Assembly (NCBI RefSeq): GCF_937881195.1
Contig: NZ_CALGFC010000017.1
Coordinates: 30,683 to 94,682, forward strand
Direction: 5' to 3'
Length of the DNA stretch: 64,000 bases
DNA from: an uncultured Methanobrevibacter sp.
Lineage (GTDB): Archaea; Methanobacteriota; Methanobacteria; Methanobacteriales; Methanobacteriaceae
The position numbers and the translations under genes are program-made. The stretch's first letter is position 1, and each line of letters starts with the position of its first letter. Below are positions 28,433-38,445 of the stretch, one piece after another. Below the pieces are notes generated by a model. The model was not told the origin of the DNA. It saw only the letters and a list, made by a program, of their open reading frames with translations, and did not search any database.

Positions 28433-29401
28433 TTATGTTTCATCAGGGAATCCAAAACTCTCAAAATGGATATTATCCTTATTATTTTTGAAGTTATTCT
28501 TCACAAATTTATTATTCTTATTATTATAATTTATAGCAAAGTTATTATTATAAAGATTATTCTTATACAAACAATTGCCTGAATTATAAATGCCAAAAGC
28601 AATGAAAGTATGAGTAATATTATTATAATATGCTTTATTTTTTAATCCATGTATCGCAATTCCATTACCACGATAAAAATTGTTTGAAGTAATCTTATTT
28701 AATTTGCCATAAACAATAATGCCTGATTTAAACCTAATAAAAATATTTTTTAGAACATTATTTTTATTCCCATTTATAGTTAAAGTAGTATTATACGCCC
28801 TATTTTTTTGGATTTTGTTACTAAGTCCATTTATATAAATTTTAGCGTCTCTAAATTTATTAGAATAAATCTTATTAAAATTATTCTCAATATATATTCC
28901 ACTATTAATAAGAGTACTATAGAAGATTTTATTTTTAGCATTATTTAGAAATATTCCCTGTGTATTTTTCCTTAAAATCACATTGCTAATTGAATTAGCA
29001 CTTGAATTCAGAAAAATTCCATATTTATAATTTTTAATATTAATCCATTTAATCTTAACTTTATTTGAATTCAAAAATATGGCAGAAGAATTTTTAGAAA
29101 GATTATTATTCTTATACCTTCCTATAAAATTCACCTTATTTTTAGCATTTTTAGCTGAAACTATACTAATTCTCTTATCAACTACCAGATTTATATTATA
29201 ATAATTACCTGCTTTAAGTCTAACAATATCTCCATTACGAATAATTTTTCCATTTTTAAAAGGAACATCTCCACTAATCATTTTAGAAATAGTATTAGAA
29301 TCCGTAGAATTGCTGACTGTATAAGTCGTAGCACTAATATTATTCATTAAAATAAATATTGAAAAAATCAATATTATTATTATAACTACTTTTTTAAACA
29401 T
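28433..29401 (-). CDS. secreted beta-helix protein
   Basis: 322 residues from the ATG at 29401 (AAGGTG SD at about 6 nt). A signal peptide (VVIIIILIFSIFILMNNISA) precedes a short beta-helix of lysine/asparagine-rich coils, such as NGIAIHGLKNKAYYNNITH. There are no anchor and no catalytic motif. The spacing of 33 bp to the gene before and 36 bp to the gene after indicates co-transcription with the transglutaminase protein and the 919-residue adhesin. It could be a minor component or partner of the larger surface proteins; that is inference. Confidence 0.85.
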   Translation of the reverse strand: MFKKVVIIIILIFSIFILMNNISATTYTVSNSTDSNTISKMISGDVPFKNGKIIRNGDIVRLKAGNYYNINLVVDKRISIVSAKNAKNKVNFIGRYKNNNLSKNSSAIFLNSNKVKIKWINIKNYKYGIFLNSSANSISNVILRKNTQGIFLNNAKNKIFYSTLINSGIYIENNFNKIYSNKFRDAKIYINGLSNKIQKNRAYNTTLTINGNKNNVLKNIFIRFKSGIIVYGKLNKITSNNFYRGNGIAIHGLKNKAYYNNITHTFIAFGIYNSGNCLYKNNLYNNNFAINYNNKNNKFVKNNFKNNKDNIHFESFGFPDET

Positions 29402-29434
29402 ATTAAACACCTTTATAATTTTTAAATCATTAAA

Positions 29435-32242
29435 CTAATCTTTATGATGATAATGGTTGGTTTTTTTACATGAATATTGGTATAAATTCAATCCTTTTGG
29501 ATTACCAATAGAATAGTATGAATTTCCACTTCCACCAGACCAATTAGGATGAGTACCTGGAGTATTAGAACTACCTGTTGTATCAAGTAGATACTTTTTT
29601 GAATTAGAAGAGTAAGCATATACAAAAACATGCCCATAGGTATTATATTTAAATTTACATCCATGCCAATTTTCAAAATTTGCAGGAACTCCTACAGTAC
29701 GTAACATTGTAACAAGTAATACAGACTGATCCACACAATTAGCATGATCATTACTCCATTTGTTCATTCTCCAAAAAACATCAAGAGATTTGAAATGACC
29801 ATTAGTATAATATTGATAATCCACATTATCACGCAAGTAATAAAAAATAGCCTTTATTTTATTTAATGAAGTTAATTCACCTTCAATATATTTACCGTAT
29901 AACTTTTTACTTTTAGTATTTCCCGCCCTTTTCTGAAAAATATCTATAATCAATTTTTTAATTTCATTATTACCAACCTGAACACGATTATCTTTGTGTT
30001 TCAAATAATTTTTTAATTTAGAATTATATGAAGTACTTTTTAAAAAGTATATGTCTGTAGTTGCCTCTTCAAAAAATCTAACTGTCTTTTTAGATTTAGT
30101 ATTCTTATTAACCAAAGTATAATTATAACTTATATATGGAATCAAAGAATTATGATTGATACTAGTTTTAACTGAAACAAAAAACATGAGAGCATTCTTT
30201 GAAGTATCATTCGTATATTGAGTAACTTTATTTCTTATAACATATTTGCCTGAAGTATTAGTAAGATTAAACCAATTGCCAGATTTATTAGGTTTTTTAG
30301 TCAATTTTTTCCAGCTAACACCATTTTTACTGTTTATTGTACCAGAATACCATCCATTTTTATCCACTTTATAAATATAATCAGTAACTCTAGTGAGAGT
30401 TGTACTCTTCTTAAGATTCCAATAGCTAATTTTTTTAGAGTTAATTGTATAGCTATCCATATTAACTAAACTAGCTAAATGAGCATGTTCATGATTGGAA
30501 AGGGAAACTTTGATACTAGTTCCACTTTTAACATTAGTGGTTGATTGATTATTCTTTGAAACAGGTTTATTATTGGTTGATTTTTTAGTAGTATAGGTTT
30601 TTTTAGTATTTTTAGCACTACTAGTCACTTTAACAGTCTTATTTATTGACCAAGTTTTTCCACCTTGAGAATAGCTAACTTTAACAGTAAATTTAGATTT
30701 GCCTGCGGTATCTGTTCTTGTAGCAACTCCATTTGAACTAGATTTAATATTATTTTTACTGGCCCCAATGCTTGAAAAAAAAGTTTTAAAGGGAGTATAA
30801 ACCAAAGGAAGTTTTCTAGAACCATTTATATAGGTATTTCCATTTTTATTATATATGAACCCTGCAATGTTATCACCAGTCTTTAAATAAACATTGATGG
30901 TAAATTTTTTAGATGGTTTAACTTCAGTTGGAGTTTTAAGTGTAATACTTATAACTTTTGCAAAATTAGAACTCATATAGACTTTATAAACCCTTAAAGT
31001 AGCTAAATTATATATACCACTACCATAACTAGCATTATTACTTGTAATACTACCCCCACTAATATTTAAATTCTTATTAGCATATAGAGCCCCACCATTA
31101 GAACGAGCTTTGTTAGATTTAAAAGTGGAAGATGAAACAGTTAAAGGTGCATTATTATATATTGCCCCGCCATTTTTTGCAGAATTACTAGTAAACTTAG
31201 AATTTATTATATTACTTCTACTACTACCAGTTGTATATATAGCTCCACCATTAGAATTAGCAATATTAGAAGAGAAAGTTCCACCATTTATGTTAATTGT
31301 TCCAGTTCCATAAATAAAACCGCCATTATCACTAGTAGCTTTATTATTAGTTCCAGAAGTAGAAGATAAAGTTAATCTATTAGTTGAATAAATTCCTCCT
31401 CCATTATTGGCGGAGTTATTTTTAAATGTTGATGAAGAGATACTTAGTGGAGAGGTAGTATATATTCCACCGCCCATTGGAGCAGTATTATCCGACAACA
31501 AACAACCAGTTATTAAAAAAACAGTGATATTAGAACTTAAAAATATTCCACCAGCCATGGTTGTAGCTGTATTAGATGTGAAATTACAATTGCTAATATT
31601 AATATTACTTAAAGTGCCGCCAGATACAGTATTCACTGTTAAGGCACCACCATGCCCATCTGCCATATTATTTATAAAAACAGAATTAGAAACACAAACA
31701 TTAGAAGCATGAATAGCCAATGCACCACCATTTTTAGCACCATAAGAAGCCACATTAGATGAGAACATACAATTATCAACTATAGAACCTGGAGAAGAAG
31801 AAGTAATCATTATTCCTCCACCACCATCACCAACATTATTCAATACACTACAATTAATAATCTTAAAATTTGCACCAGCTACATAAACAGCAGCACCATA
31901 ACCATCAAAATTACCATTTCTCAAAATCATATTCTGCAAAGTAACATTATCAGAAGATATCATGAAAATCCTACTATTACCATTAGCATCCAAAATAGCT
32001 CCCTGACCATTAAAAACTAGATTATTTGTACTAACACTAATTTCACTACCAGAACCATTATAAGTCCCACCAGCCAAATTAATAACATCCCCCGAACCAA
32101 CACCATCAACAGTACTCTGAATATTACCAAAATCATTTCCACTTACTGTATAATCAGCAGCAGAAACAGCTGTCAAAGACAATAAAGTCATGAAAAAAAT
32201 CAATAGCATAAATACTAAAAATTTCTTCTTAATAAATTTCAT
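29435..32242 (-). CDS. surface protein: beta-helix plus transglutaminase-like cysteine protease domain
   Basis: 935 residues. Signal peptide (to about residue 29); a beta-helix to about residue 430 with polymorphic-outer-membrane-protein-like GGAIYN / GGGIYS repeats; an Ig-like region to about 540; a Ser/Thr/Lys linker; and a C-terminal transglutaminase-like domain. The probable triad is Cys in ANCVDQS, His in YGHVFVYAY and Asp in YLLDTTG. In this lineage related Cys-His-Asp domains include pseudomurein endoisopeptidases (family C71), so wall-peptide cleavage or cross-linking is plausible but unproven. GAGGGAGA is the SD. It leads a three-gene exported operon. Confidence 0.88.
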   Translation of the reverse strand: MKFIKKKFLVFMLLIFFMTLLSLTAVSAADYTVSGNDFGNIQSTVDGVGSGDVINLAGGTYNGSGSEISVSTNNLVFNGQGAILDANGNSRIFMISSDNVTLQNMILRNGNFDGYGAAVYVAGANFKIINCSVLNNVGDGGGGIMITSSSPGSIVDNCMFSSNVASYGAKNGGALAIHASNVCVSNSVFINNMADGHGGALTVNTVSGGTLSNINISNCNFTSNTATTMAGGIFLSSNITVFLITGCLLSDNTAPMGGGIYTTSPLSISSSTFKNNSANNGGGIYSTNRLTLSSTSGTNNKATSDNGGFIYGTGTININGGTFSSNIANSNGGAIYTTGSSRSNIINSKFTSNSAKNGGAIYNNAPLTVSSSTFKSNKARSNGGALYANKNLNISGGSITSNNASYGSGIYNLATLRVYKVYMSSNFAKVISITLKTPTEVKPSKKFTINVYLKTGDNIAGFIYNKNGNTYINGSRKLPLVYTPFKTFFSSIGASKNNIKSSSNGVATRTDTAGKSKFTVKVSYSQGGKTWSINKTVKVTSSAKNTKKTYTTKKSTNNKPVSKNNQSTTNVKSGTSIKVSLSNHEHAHLASLVNMDSYTINSKKISYWNLKKSTTLTRVTDYIYKVDKNGWYSGTINSKNGVSWKKLTKKPNKSGNWFNLTNTSGKYVIRNKVTQYTNDTSKNALMFFVSVKTSINHNSLIPYISYNYTLVNKNTKSKKTVRFFEEATTDIYFLKSTSYNSKLKNYLKHKDNRVQVGNNEIKKLIIDIFQKRAGNTKSKKLYGKYIEGELTSLNKIKAIFYYLRDNVDYQYYTNGHFKSLDVFWRMNKWSNDHANCVDQSVLLVTMLRTVGVPANFENWHGCKFKYNTYGHVFVYAYSSNSKKYLLDTTGSSNTPGTHPNWSGGSGNSYYSIGNPKGLNLYQYSCKKTNHYHHKD

Positions 32243-32875
32243 CTTCTCTCCCTCTTTAATTCAATTATTTTTTCACTTAAAAAAGAGCATTTTTAGATAA
32301 AGGTTTTGGGGGAAACAATGAAAAAAATGAACAACACATTATATAATACCCCCTTTTGCCCATTTAAATTAGAGAGAAGAACAAAACAACATTAATTCAT
32401 ATAAAAAAAACTCTTTTTTCATATTACCATTTAAAAATAGCATAAATTAACATTATTCAAAATTCCATTATAAACTAAATATCTTAAGAATCACATCCTT
32501 CCTAAAAAAAATATATGTGAATACTCACTATGTAATATTATAATAAATTATATAAACTTTCTAATATATATAACTTCCGATAAAATAATAAAAAATCCTA
32601 TAAAAACAAATAACAAAACCATTAACAAAAACAAAACAAAAAATAAACTAAAATAAAAAAACAAACCAAAACAGGTTTTAAAAAAAAATAGTAAAAAATT
32701 ATTACCCCCTTGAAAAAAATTTTAAAAAAATAAAGTCTATACTAAAAATAGATATAAAATTAAAAAAATTTAAAAAAATAAAAATGAAAAATAAATATAA
32801 AAAAATAAAAGATAAATATAAAAAAGAAAAAATAGCTAAAAATATATCAATAAATATAAAATGAAATATGTCTAA
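32243..32875. promoter_or_regulatory. leader and promoter region of the exported-protein operon
   Basis: 633 bp without a normal gene. On the minus strand, TATTATATAA near 32339-32348 is a possible TATA box. A GGGGG run (32308-32312) and a CCCCC run (32349-32353) form an inverted pair, notable in such AT-rich DNA. A second CCCCC lies at 32705-32709. The remainder is poly-A-rich. Confidence 0.3.
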
Positions 32876-33895
32876 TCACATTCTAGCTTTGTCATAAACA
32901 TTTTTAAGCGTTTCCATATCTACACTAGTATAAATTTGAGTTGTGGATAAATTAGAATGTCCTAAAAGTTGTTGAATTACTCTGATGTCAACACCATTTT
33001 TTAAAAGATGTGTTGCAAAAGAATGTCTCAAAATGTGAGGAGTGACCTTTTTATTAATCCCTGCTTTATTACCATAATCTTTTATCATTATTTGAATATA
33101 TCTAGTGGTTAATGGTTTATAATATTTATTTGTAAATAAATAATTATTATCAGAATCGTTAATATTATCATGACTTTTAATAGAAAGATACTCTTCAATT
33201 AAGTTTTTAGTATTATTATCAAACAATACAATCCTATCTTTGTCACCTTTACCCCTAATTCGCATAGTTCTCTCTTCAAGGTCGATATCATTAGTTATTA
33301 ATGAAACAAGTTCAGAAACTCGAATTCCTGAAGAGTATAATAAAGTTAAAATAAGTTTATTTCTAATCTTAGTTTTTATTTTATTATTATCTTCTGCAAT
33401 ATCATCATATATATCTTCATTATAAACATTGATTAATCTTCTAACTTCTGACTCATTTAGTGATTTTGGAAGAGATTTAGTTCTTTTAGGAGTTTTTATC
33501 TCATCTAAGAAATACAAACTATGAAACTCTAAAAATTTTTTTGAAACAACAGTTACTAAATAAATATAATTTTGGGAAACTAATTTATCTCTCTTTAAAT
33601 ATTGAATATATCTTTTAAAGCTTCTTATAAATCTTTTTTCATCATATAAATCGTCTTGAGTCATTAAATATTCATGAAGATTCTTTATGATAGACTTATA
33701 TGTTTTAATTGTGTTTTTAGAGTAATTTCTTATTTCTAATTCAATTAGGTATTCTTCAATCATATCTGGAAAATCATATACTTCTAATACACTTATTAAA
33801 TCACCATTCTCATTATAAGCAGGTAATCCATTATTTGGAGGATCAAACCAATTTTTTGAATTTTTGATTTGATTTGTATCAGAATATTTTACCAT
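32876..33895 (-). CDS. xerA: tyrosine recombinase, XerA-like
   Basis: 339 residues from the ATG at 33895. An N-terminal SAM-like core-binding domain (about 45-135) precedes the catalytic domain. The family residues are R192 (SSGIRVSE), K216/K219 (GKGDKDR), H287 and R290 (HILRHSFATH), H313 (LGHSNLS) and nucleophile Y322 (TQIYTSV). All are present, so it should be active. In archaea a single XerA resolves chromosome dimers at a dif site. No att-like repeats, other phage genes or tRNA flank it, which favours a housekeeping role. No dif site could be identified here. Confidence 0.9.
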   Translation of the reverse strand: MVKYSDTNQIKNSKNWFDPPNNGLPAYNENGDLISVLEVYDFPDMIEEYLIELEIRNYSKNTIKTYKSIIKNLHEYLMTQDDLYDEKRFIRSFKRYIQYLKRDKLVSQNYIYLVTVVSKKFLEFHSLYFLDEIKTPKRTKSLPKSLNESEVRRLINVYNEDIYDDIAEDNNKIKTKIRNKLILTLLYSSGIRVSELVSLITNDIDLEERTMRIRGKGDKDRIVLFDNNTKNLIEEYLSIKSHDNINDSDNNYLFTNKYYKPLTTRYIQIMIKDYGNKAGINKKVTPHILRHSFATHLLKNGVDIRVIQQLLGHSNLSTTQIYTSVDMETLKNVYDKARM

Positions 33896-34060
33896 TTTAT
33901 CCACTCAATTAAAGAATATTAATATAAAAAATAAAAATAAAATTAATAAATTATGTTTAAAAATAATTTATTATAATTATATGAAACATACTTAATATAC
34001 TTAACTTAAATAAGGTTATTAAAAGTAGATAAAGCCAATTAAAGAAATATAAATAAAAAT

Positions 34061-34163
34061 AAATTAAAAATATATTGAATAATAAATTAAAAATTAATTG
34101 TATACTAAATTAAAAATATATTGAATAATAAATTAAAAATTAATTGTATACTAAATTAAAAAT
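34061..34163. repeat. 46-bp tandem duplication
   Basis: Units begin at 34061 and 34107, with the first bases of a third at 34153. Each contains AAATTAAAAATATATTGAAT. It lies between the P-type ATPase 3' end and xerA. Confidence 0.85.
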
Positions 34164-34193
34164 CAATATTATATATTACTTCAAAAAATTTGA

Positions 34194-36980
34194 CTATAAA
34201 GAATGTATATATTTATAAAAAAGTCTCTTGGTTAATTCTGCAGATAATATGTAAAATACAACTACACTTAACAATACCAAATAAAAAATTGGAGGTACTG
34301 GTTTAAAACCTAAAATTGAGGAAAATGGAATATAAGGCATTATCATGACAAATAAAGCAATTAATATTGAAGAAACTGCTAAATATTTACTTGGTCTACT
34401 TTGAGTAAAAGATTTTCTTGTTCTGATAACTAAAACAATTAAAGTAGCTGAAACAACAGATTCAATGAACCATCCAGTTTGAAACTCAACTTCAGTTGCC
34501 TTAAATAAAAATATCAGGATTCCAAATGTTATATAATCAAATATAGAACTTAAAATTCCAAAAACTAACATGAATTTTTTTATAAAACTTAGATCCCATC
34601 CTCTTGGATTTTTTATCCAATCATCATCAACATTATCAGAAGGAATAGTCATAGAAGGCATATCAGTCATTAAATTTGTAAGTAAAACTTGTTTTGGAAG
34701 TAATGGCAAAAATGGTAAGAAAATTGAAGCCCCAGCCATACTAAACATATTCCCAAAGTTAGCACTTGTAGCCATGAAAATATATTTTTGAGTATTTGCA
34801 AAGGTTCTTCTACCTTCTTTTATACCTTCTATAAGAACTTCTAAATCTTTATCCAATAAAACCATATCTGCAGCTTCTTTAGCTACATCAACTGCAGTAT
34901 TAACAGATAAGCCAACATCAGCACTATGGATAGCTGAAACATCATTAATTCCATCACCCATATATCCAACTACTTTTCCCGTGCTTTTAAGAGCCAATAT
35001 TATTCTTTCTTTTTGATTTGGTTCAATTTCAGCAAATACATCATACTTTAAAACATTATGAACAAAAGCAGCATCACTCATATTTTGAATATCATTACCA
35101 GTTAAAACATTATTATTATTCATCCCAACTTTTTTAGCCATGTTTTTAGCTATTAAAGCATTATCTCCAGTAATGACTTTAAGTTTAACTTTAAGTTCAT
35201 TTAAATCAGATATAGTATTTTTAATTCCTTCTTTTGGAGGATCAAAAAGAGAAATAAAACCTGCAAATATCATTTGAGATTCATCATCATGATTAATAAC
35301 AGATATATTGCCAAAGTCCCTATAAGCAACAGCTAATGTCCTAAAACCTTCAGAACTTAAATCTTTATAAATAGTATTTATTTTATCAATTACAAAAGAA
35401 ATATCAACAATTTTTCCTTCATTATCTATTGCATGAGTACAAATACCCAATATCTCACTAACTGCCCCTTTAGTAATTAAAATATTGGATTCTTCAAAAT
35501 TAATTTTTGTATGATTCTCATTGGAATTTTTTCTATTTCTGATATTATTTTCTTTTGAATAAATATCATCAAAAGCTAAAGAATTATGACTTTCTGCGTA
35601 ATCTTTCTTATCATAGCTAAAATATTTCTTTTTATAATCTTTTTTATCATCAATGTCATTATTAAAAGCATTATTAGTAATATTATTATCATTATTATTA
35701 ATAATATTATTATTACTATTATTAGTAATATTATTATTTTCCGATTGTTTCATTACAAGTATACTGAGTCTTTTTCTAATAAAATCATAAGGAATCTCAC
35801 TAATTTTAACATATTCACCAAAATTTTTAGTTTCAATATTAGAAATAGCTATATCAATAGGGTTTTTAAATCCTTGCTGAAGAGTAGCATTTATTTTAGC
35901 TAATATAAGAACCATTTCACTTTCATTTCCTAAATAGTCTACTGTATTATTAACTTCAACTTTACCTTCAGTTAATGTTCCCGTTTTATCAGAACACATT
36001 ACAGTCATATTACCGAAATTTTCAATAGAGTTAAGACGTTTAACAATCACTTTCTTTTTAGCCATCTGCTTTGCGCCTTTTGCTAAGTTAACACTAATAA
36101 TAGCTGGCAATAACTGAGGAGTTAAACCTACAGCTAAAGCTAATGTAAATAATAATGAATCAAAAAAAGGTTTGTTTAAAAGAACATTAACTGCAAAAAG
36201 AAATATTACCATTATTAGAGTGATTTCCATTAAAAGAGTACCAAATTTTTTAATTCCAATTTCAAAATCAGTTAAAGGACTTTTAGAACTTAATTTTTCA
36301 CTTATAGTACCCAATTCAGTATTTTTACCAGTAGAAATAATCAAAATTGTCCCAGTTCCACTAACAACATGAGACCCCATAAAAACAGAGTTAAATCTTT
36401 TATTTAATGGAGTTTTCTCATTTAAAACACCAGTTTTCTTTTCTACGGGAAAAGTTTCTCCAGTGAATGTAGCTTCATCAACAAAAAGTTCATCTTCATC
36501 AATAATAAGCCCATCAGCAGGAATAATATCTCCTGCACTTAAATAAACAATATCCCCTATGACAACTTCTTCAACAAATATTTCATGTTTTTTACCATCT
36601 CTAAAAACAGTAGTTTTAACTTTTATAAGGTTCAAAAGTTCATTTACAGCATCACCAGCTGATTTTTCTTGCCAAAATCCTAAAATTGTTGAAAATAATA
36701 TAATTAATAATATTATAATTGAATTAGTTGTATCCTGCAAAAAAAAAGAAAGAGATGCAGCAAATAACAGGATTAATGTAATTGGATTTTTAAATTGAGA
36801 TAAAAATAATAAAAGATTCGATTGTGCTTTTTTACCATTTTCAAGAGTATTAGGTCCAAATTTATCAAATCTATGTAAAGATTCTTTAGAAGATAGGCCA
36901 TTGGTAGTAGATTTAACTTTTTTCAAAGCTTCTTCGGTATTTAATGTCCAAAAAAGAATTTTTGATTTGGAATCAGTCAT
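34194..36980 (-). CDS. mgtA: magnesium-translocating P-type ATPase (P-IIIB)
   Basis: 928 residues. The motifs in order are TGET (173-176), GLTPQLLPAI in helix 4 (285-294), the phosphorylated D331 in SDKTGTLTEG, and GDGINDV (675-681). About ten membrane helices follow the MgtA/MgtB pattern. It imports Mg2+ using ATP. An unusual low-complexity Asn-, Lys- and Tyr-rich insertion (about residues 412-495) sits in the nucleotide-binding domain. No MgtA leader or Mg2+ riboswitch was recognised upstream. AAGGT lies 7 nt before the ATG. Confidence 0.92.
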   Translation of the reverse strand: MTDSKSKILFWTLNTEEALKKVKSTTNGLSSKESLHRFDKFGPNTLENGKKAQSNLLLFLSQFKNPITLILLFAASLSFFLQDTTNSIIILLIILFSTILGFWQEKSAGDAVNELLNLIKVKTTVFRDGKKHEIFVEEVVIGDIVYLSAGDIIPADGLIIDEDELFVDEATFTGETFPVEKKTGVLNEKTPLNKRFNSVFMGSHVVSGTGTILIISTGKNTELGTISEKLSSKSPLTDFEIGIKKFGTLLMEITLIMVIFLFAVNVLLNKPFFDSLLFTLALAVGLTPQLLPAIISVNLAKGAKQMAKKKVIVKRLNSIENFGNMTVMCSDKTGTLTEGKVEVNNTVDYLGNESEMVLILAKINATLQQGFKNPIDIAISNIETKNFGEYVKISEIPYDFIRKRLSILVMKQSENNNITNNSNNNIINNNDNNITNNAFNNDIDDKKDYKKKYFSYDKKDYAESHNSLAFDDIYSKENNIRNRKNSNENHTKINFEESNILITKGAVSEILGICTHAIDNEGKIVDISFVIDKINTIYKDLSSEGFRTLAVAYRDFGNISVINHDDESQMIFAGFISLFDPPKEGIKNTISDLNELKVKLKVITGDNALIAKNMAKKVGMNNNNVLTGNDIQNMSDAAFVHNVLKYDVFAEIEPNQKERIILALKSTGKVVGYMGDGINDVSAIHSADVGLSVNTAVDVAKEAADMVLLDKDLEVLIEGIKEGRRTFANTQKYIFMATSANFGNMFSMAGASIFLPFLPLLPKQVLLTNLMTDMPSMTIPSDNVDDDWIKNPRGWDLSFIKKFMLVFGILSSIFDYITFGILIFLFKATEVEFQTGWFIESVVSATLIVLVIRTRKSFTQSRPSKYLAVSSILIALFVMIMPYIPFSSILGFKPVPPIFYLVLLSVVVFYILSAELTKRLFYKYIHSL

Positions 36981-37296
36981 TTTAAAACCTTTTCAACAAT
37001 TTAAAGATTAAATGATTAAAATTAATGAATATAGTAAATGTTAAAATATAAAATTAAATAAATAATAATTAAATAAATAATAATTAAGTAGATAATAATC
37101 AAGTAGATATTAATTAAATAAATAATAATTAAGTAGATAATAATTAAGTATATATTAATTAAATAAATAATAATTAAGTAGATAATAATTAAGTATATAG
37201 TAATTAAATGATAATAGATAATAAATTAAATAAAAAAAATAAAGAAAGTTTATAATAAAATATCTTAATAATAAATTAAAAAAATATTATATTTTA
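36981..37296. repeat. spacer with 45-bp tandem repeat, three copies and a partial
   Basis: Units begin at 37066, 37111 and 37156, with a partial one at 37201; each contains TAATTAAATAAATAATAATT. The 316-bp spacer between dnaG and mgtA holds nothing else visible. Confidence 0.85.
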
Positions 37297-38445
37297 TTAA
37301 TTAACAGTGATGATTCTAAGTTTATCTGGTCTTTTAACCATTTCACTAGCTTTAAAAGCAACTAAATTTTTAATTCCTTTTGAAACAGAAATGTCAACTA
37401 ATCTTTGACTTACAACACCATCAAATATTACTGCATAAGCATCCTTATTTGCAGTTTTAAGTTCATCATATAAACTCTCAACTTTAACTTCATTTAGGAT
37501 GTTTAATGCATCATCTAATATCTCAGCACTTCCACTACCTTCTAAATCCCTTAATACATTTCTCATTAAAGTCACTTTATCTTCTACTTTAGGAGTTTGA
37601 GCTTTAGGTTTTGAGTTAGCAAAATATTGTTCAACTGGAACTTTATCTCTGAGAGCTATCATAACTTCTTCTTTTTCAAGTTCTTCTACTTCTTTGCCTT
37701 TTGGAGCCCTTGTTACATAATCAACTTCTCCAACTTGCATAAGTTCTTTTAATATTAATTCTCCACCACGATCTCCATCAACAAAAACAGTCACAGTTTT
37801 ATTTTTTGTGAGATTAGCTACACTATTTGGGACATTTACCCCTTCAACAGCTACAGTATTTTTGATTCCATATTTTAATAGATTGAGAACATCAGATCTT
37901 CCTTCCACCACAATAATAGCATCAGAAGTGTGGATACTAGGTCCAGCAGGAAGTTTTTCATCACCATATTCAGAGATTTCATGAACCCTCATAGCTTCCT
38001 TAACTTCTTCAATCATTTTCATGCTTTCAGGTGTGACTTTTTCCATCATTCCTTTATAAATTTCTTTTGCACGATTAACAACTTGTTCTCTTTTAACAGC
38101 TCTAACATCTTCAACTTTAATAGTTTTAATATGAGCTTCACAAGGTCCAACCCTATTTATTGTTTCAAGAGATGCTGCGAGGATTGCAGTCTCAATTCTG
38201 TCTAAACTAGAAGGAATAACAATTTCTCCTTTAGCCCTTCCACCATTAGAATGAATAATAACTTTTATTCTTCCAATCCGACCTGTTTTTTGAAGTTCTC
38301 TTAAATCTAAGTCATTGCTTAAAAGACCTTCAGTTTGACCAAAAACAGCCCCAACAACATCCGGTTTTTCGACGATTCCATTTGCATTAATTTGTGCGTG
38401 AATAAGATATTTAGTTGTAGTAAGTTCTTCAATTCCTTTTCCCAT
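37297..38445 (-). CDS. dnaG: archaeal DnaG-type primase
   Basis: 382 residues. An N-terminal archaea-specific domain precedes a TOPRIM domain with E181 in IVVEGRSDV and D223/D225 in FVDGDRGGE. The C-terminal region ends KRPDKLRIITVN. It lacks the bacterial zinc-binding and helicase-binding domains, as in other archaea. Archaeal DnaG synthesises RNA and is known mainly as an exosome-associated factor that promotes poly(A)-specific degradation, so its main role may be RNA turnover. GGAGGCT is the SD. It is a little shorter than some homologues but all motifs are present. Confidence 0.94.
   Translation of the reverse strand: MGKGIEELTTTKYLIHAQINANGIVEKPDVVGAVFGQTEGLLSNDLDLRELQKTGRIGRIKVIIHSNGGRAKGEIVIPSSLDRIETAILAASLETINRVGPCEAHIKTIKVEDVRAVKREQVVNRAKEIYKGMMEKVTPESMKMIEEVKEAMRVHEISEYGDEKLPAGPSIHTSDAIIVVEGRSDVLNLLKYGIKNTVAVEGVNVPNSVANLTKNKTVTVFVDGDRGGELILKELMQVGEVDYVTRAPKGKEVEELEKEEVMIALRDKVPVEQYFANSKPKAQTPKVEDKVTLMRNVLRDLEGSGSAEILDDALNILNEVKVESLYDELKTANKDAYAVIFDGVVSQRLVDISVSKGIKNLVAFKASEMVKRPDKLRIITVN

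Noticed and set aside
25637..32242. Surface operon as recent horizontal transfer
   Set aside because: Base composition and Asn/Lys codon use match the neighbours, and no mobile-element trace is present.
32876..33895. Tyrosine recombinase as an integrated element's integrase
   Set aside because: No flanking direct repeats, tRNA target or other mobile-element genes; the sequence fits a housekeeping XerA.
37066..37227. 45-bp repeats as a CRISPR array
   Set aside because: Units are directly adjacent with no unique spacers; it is a plain tandem duplication.
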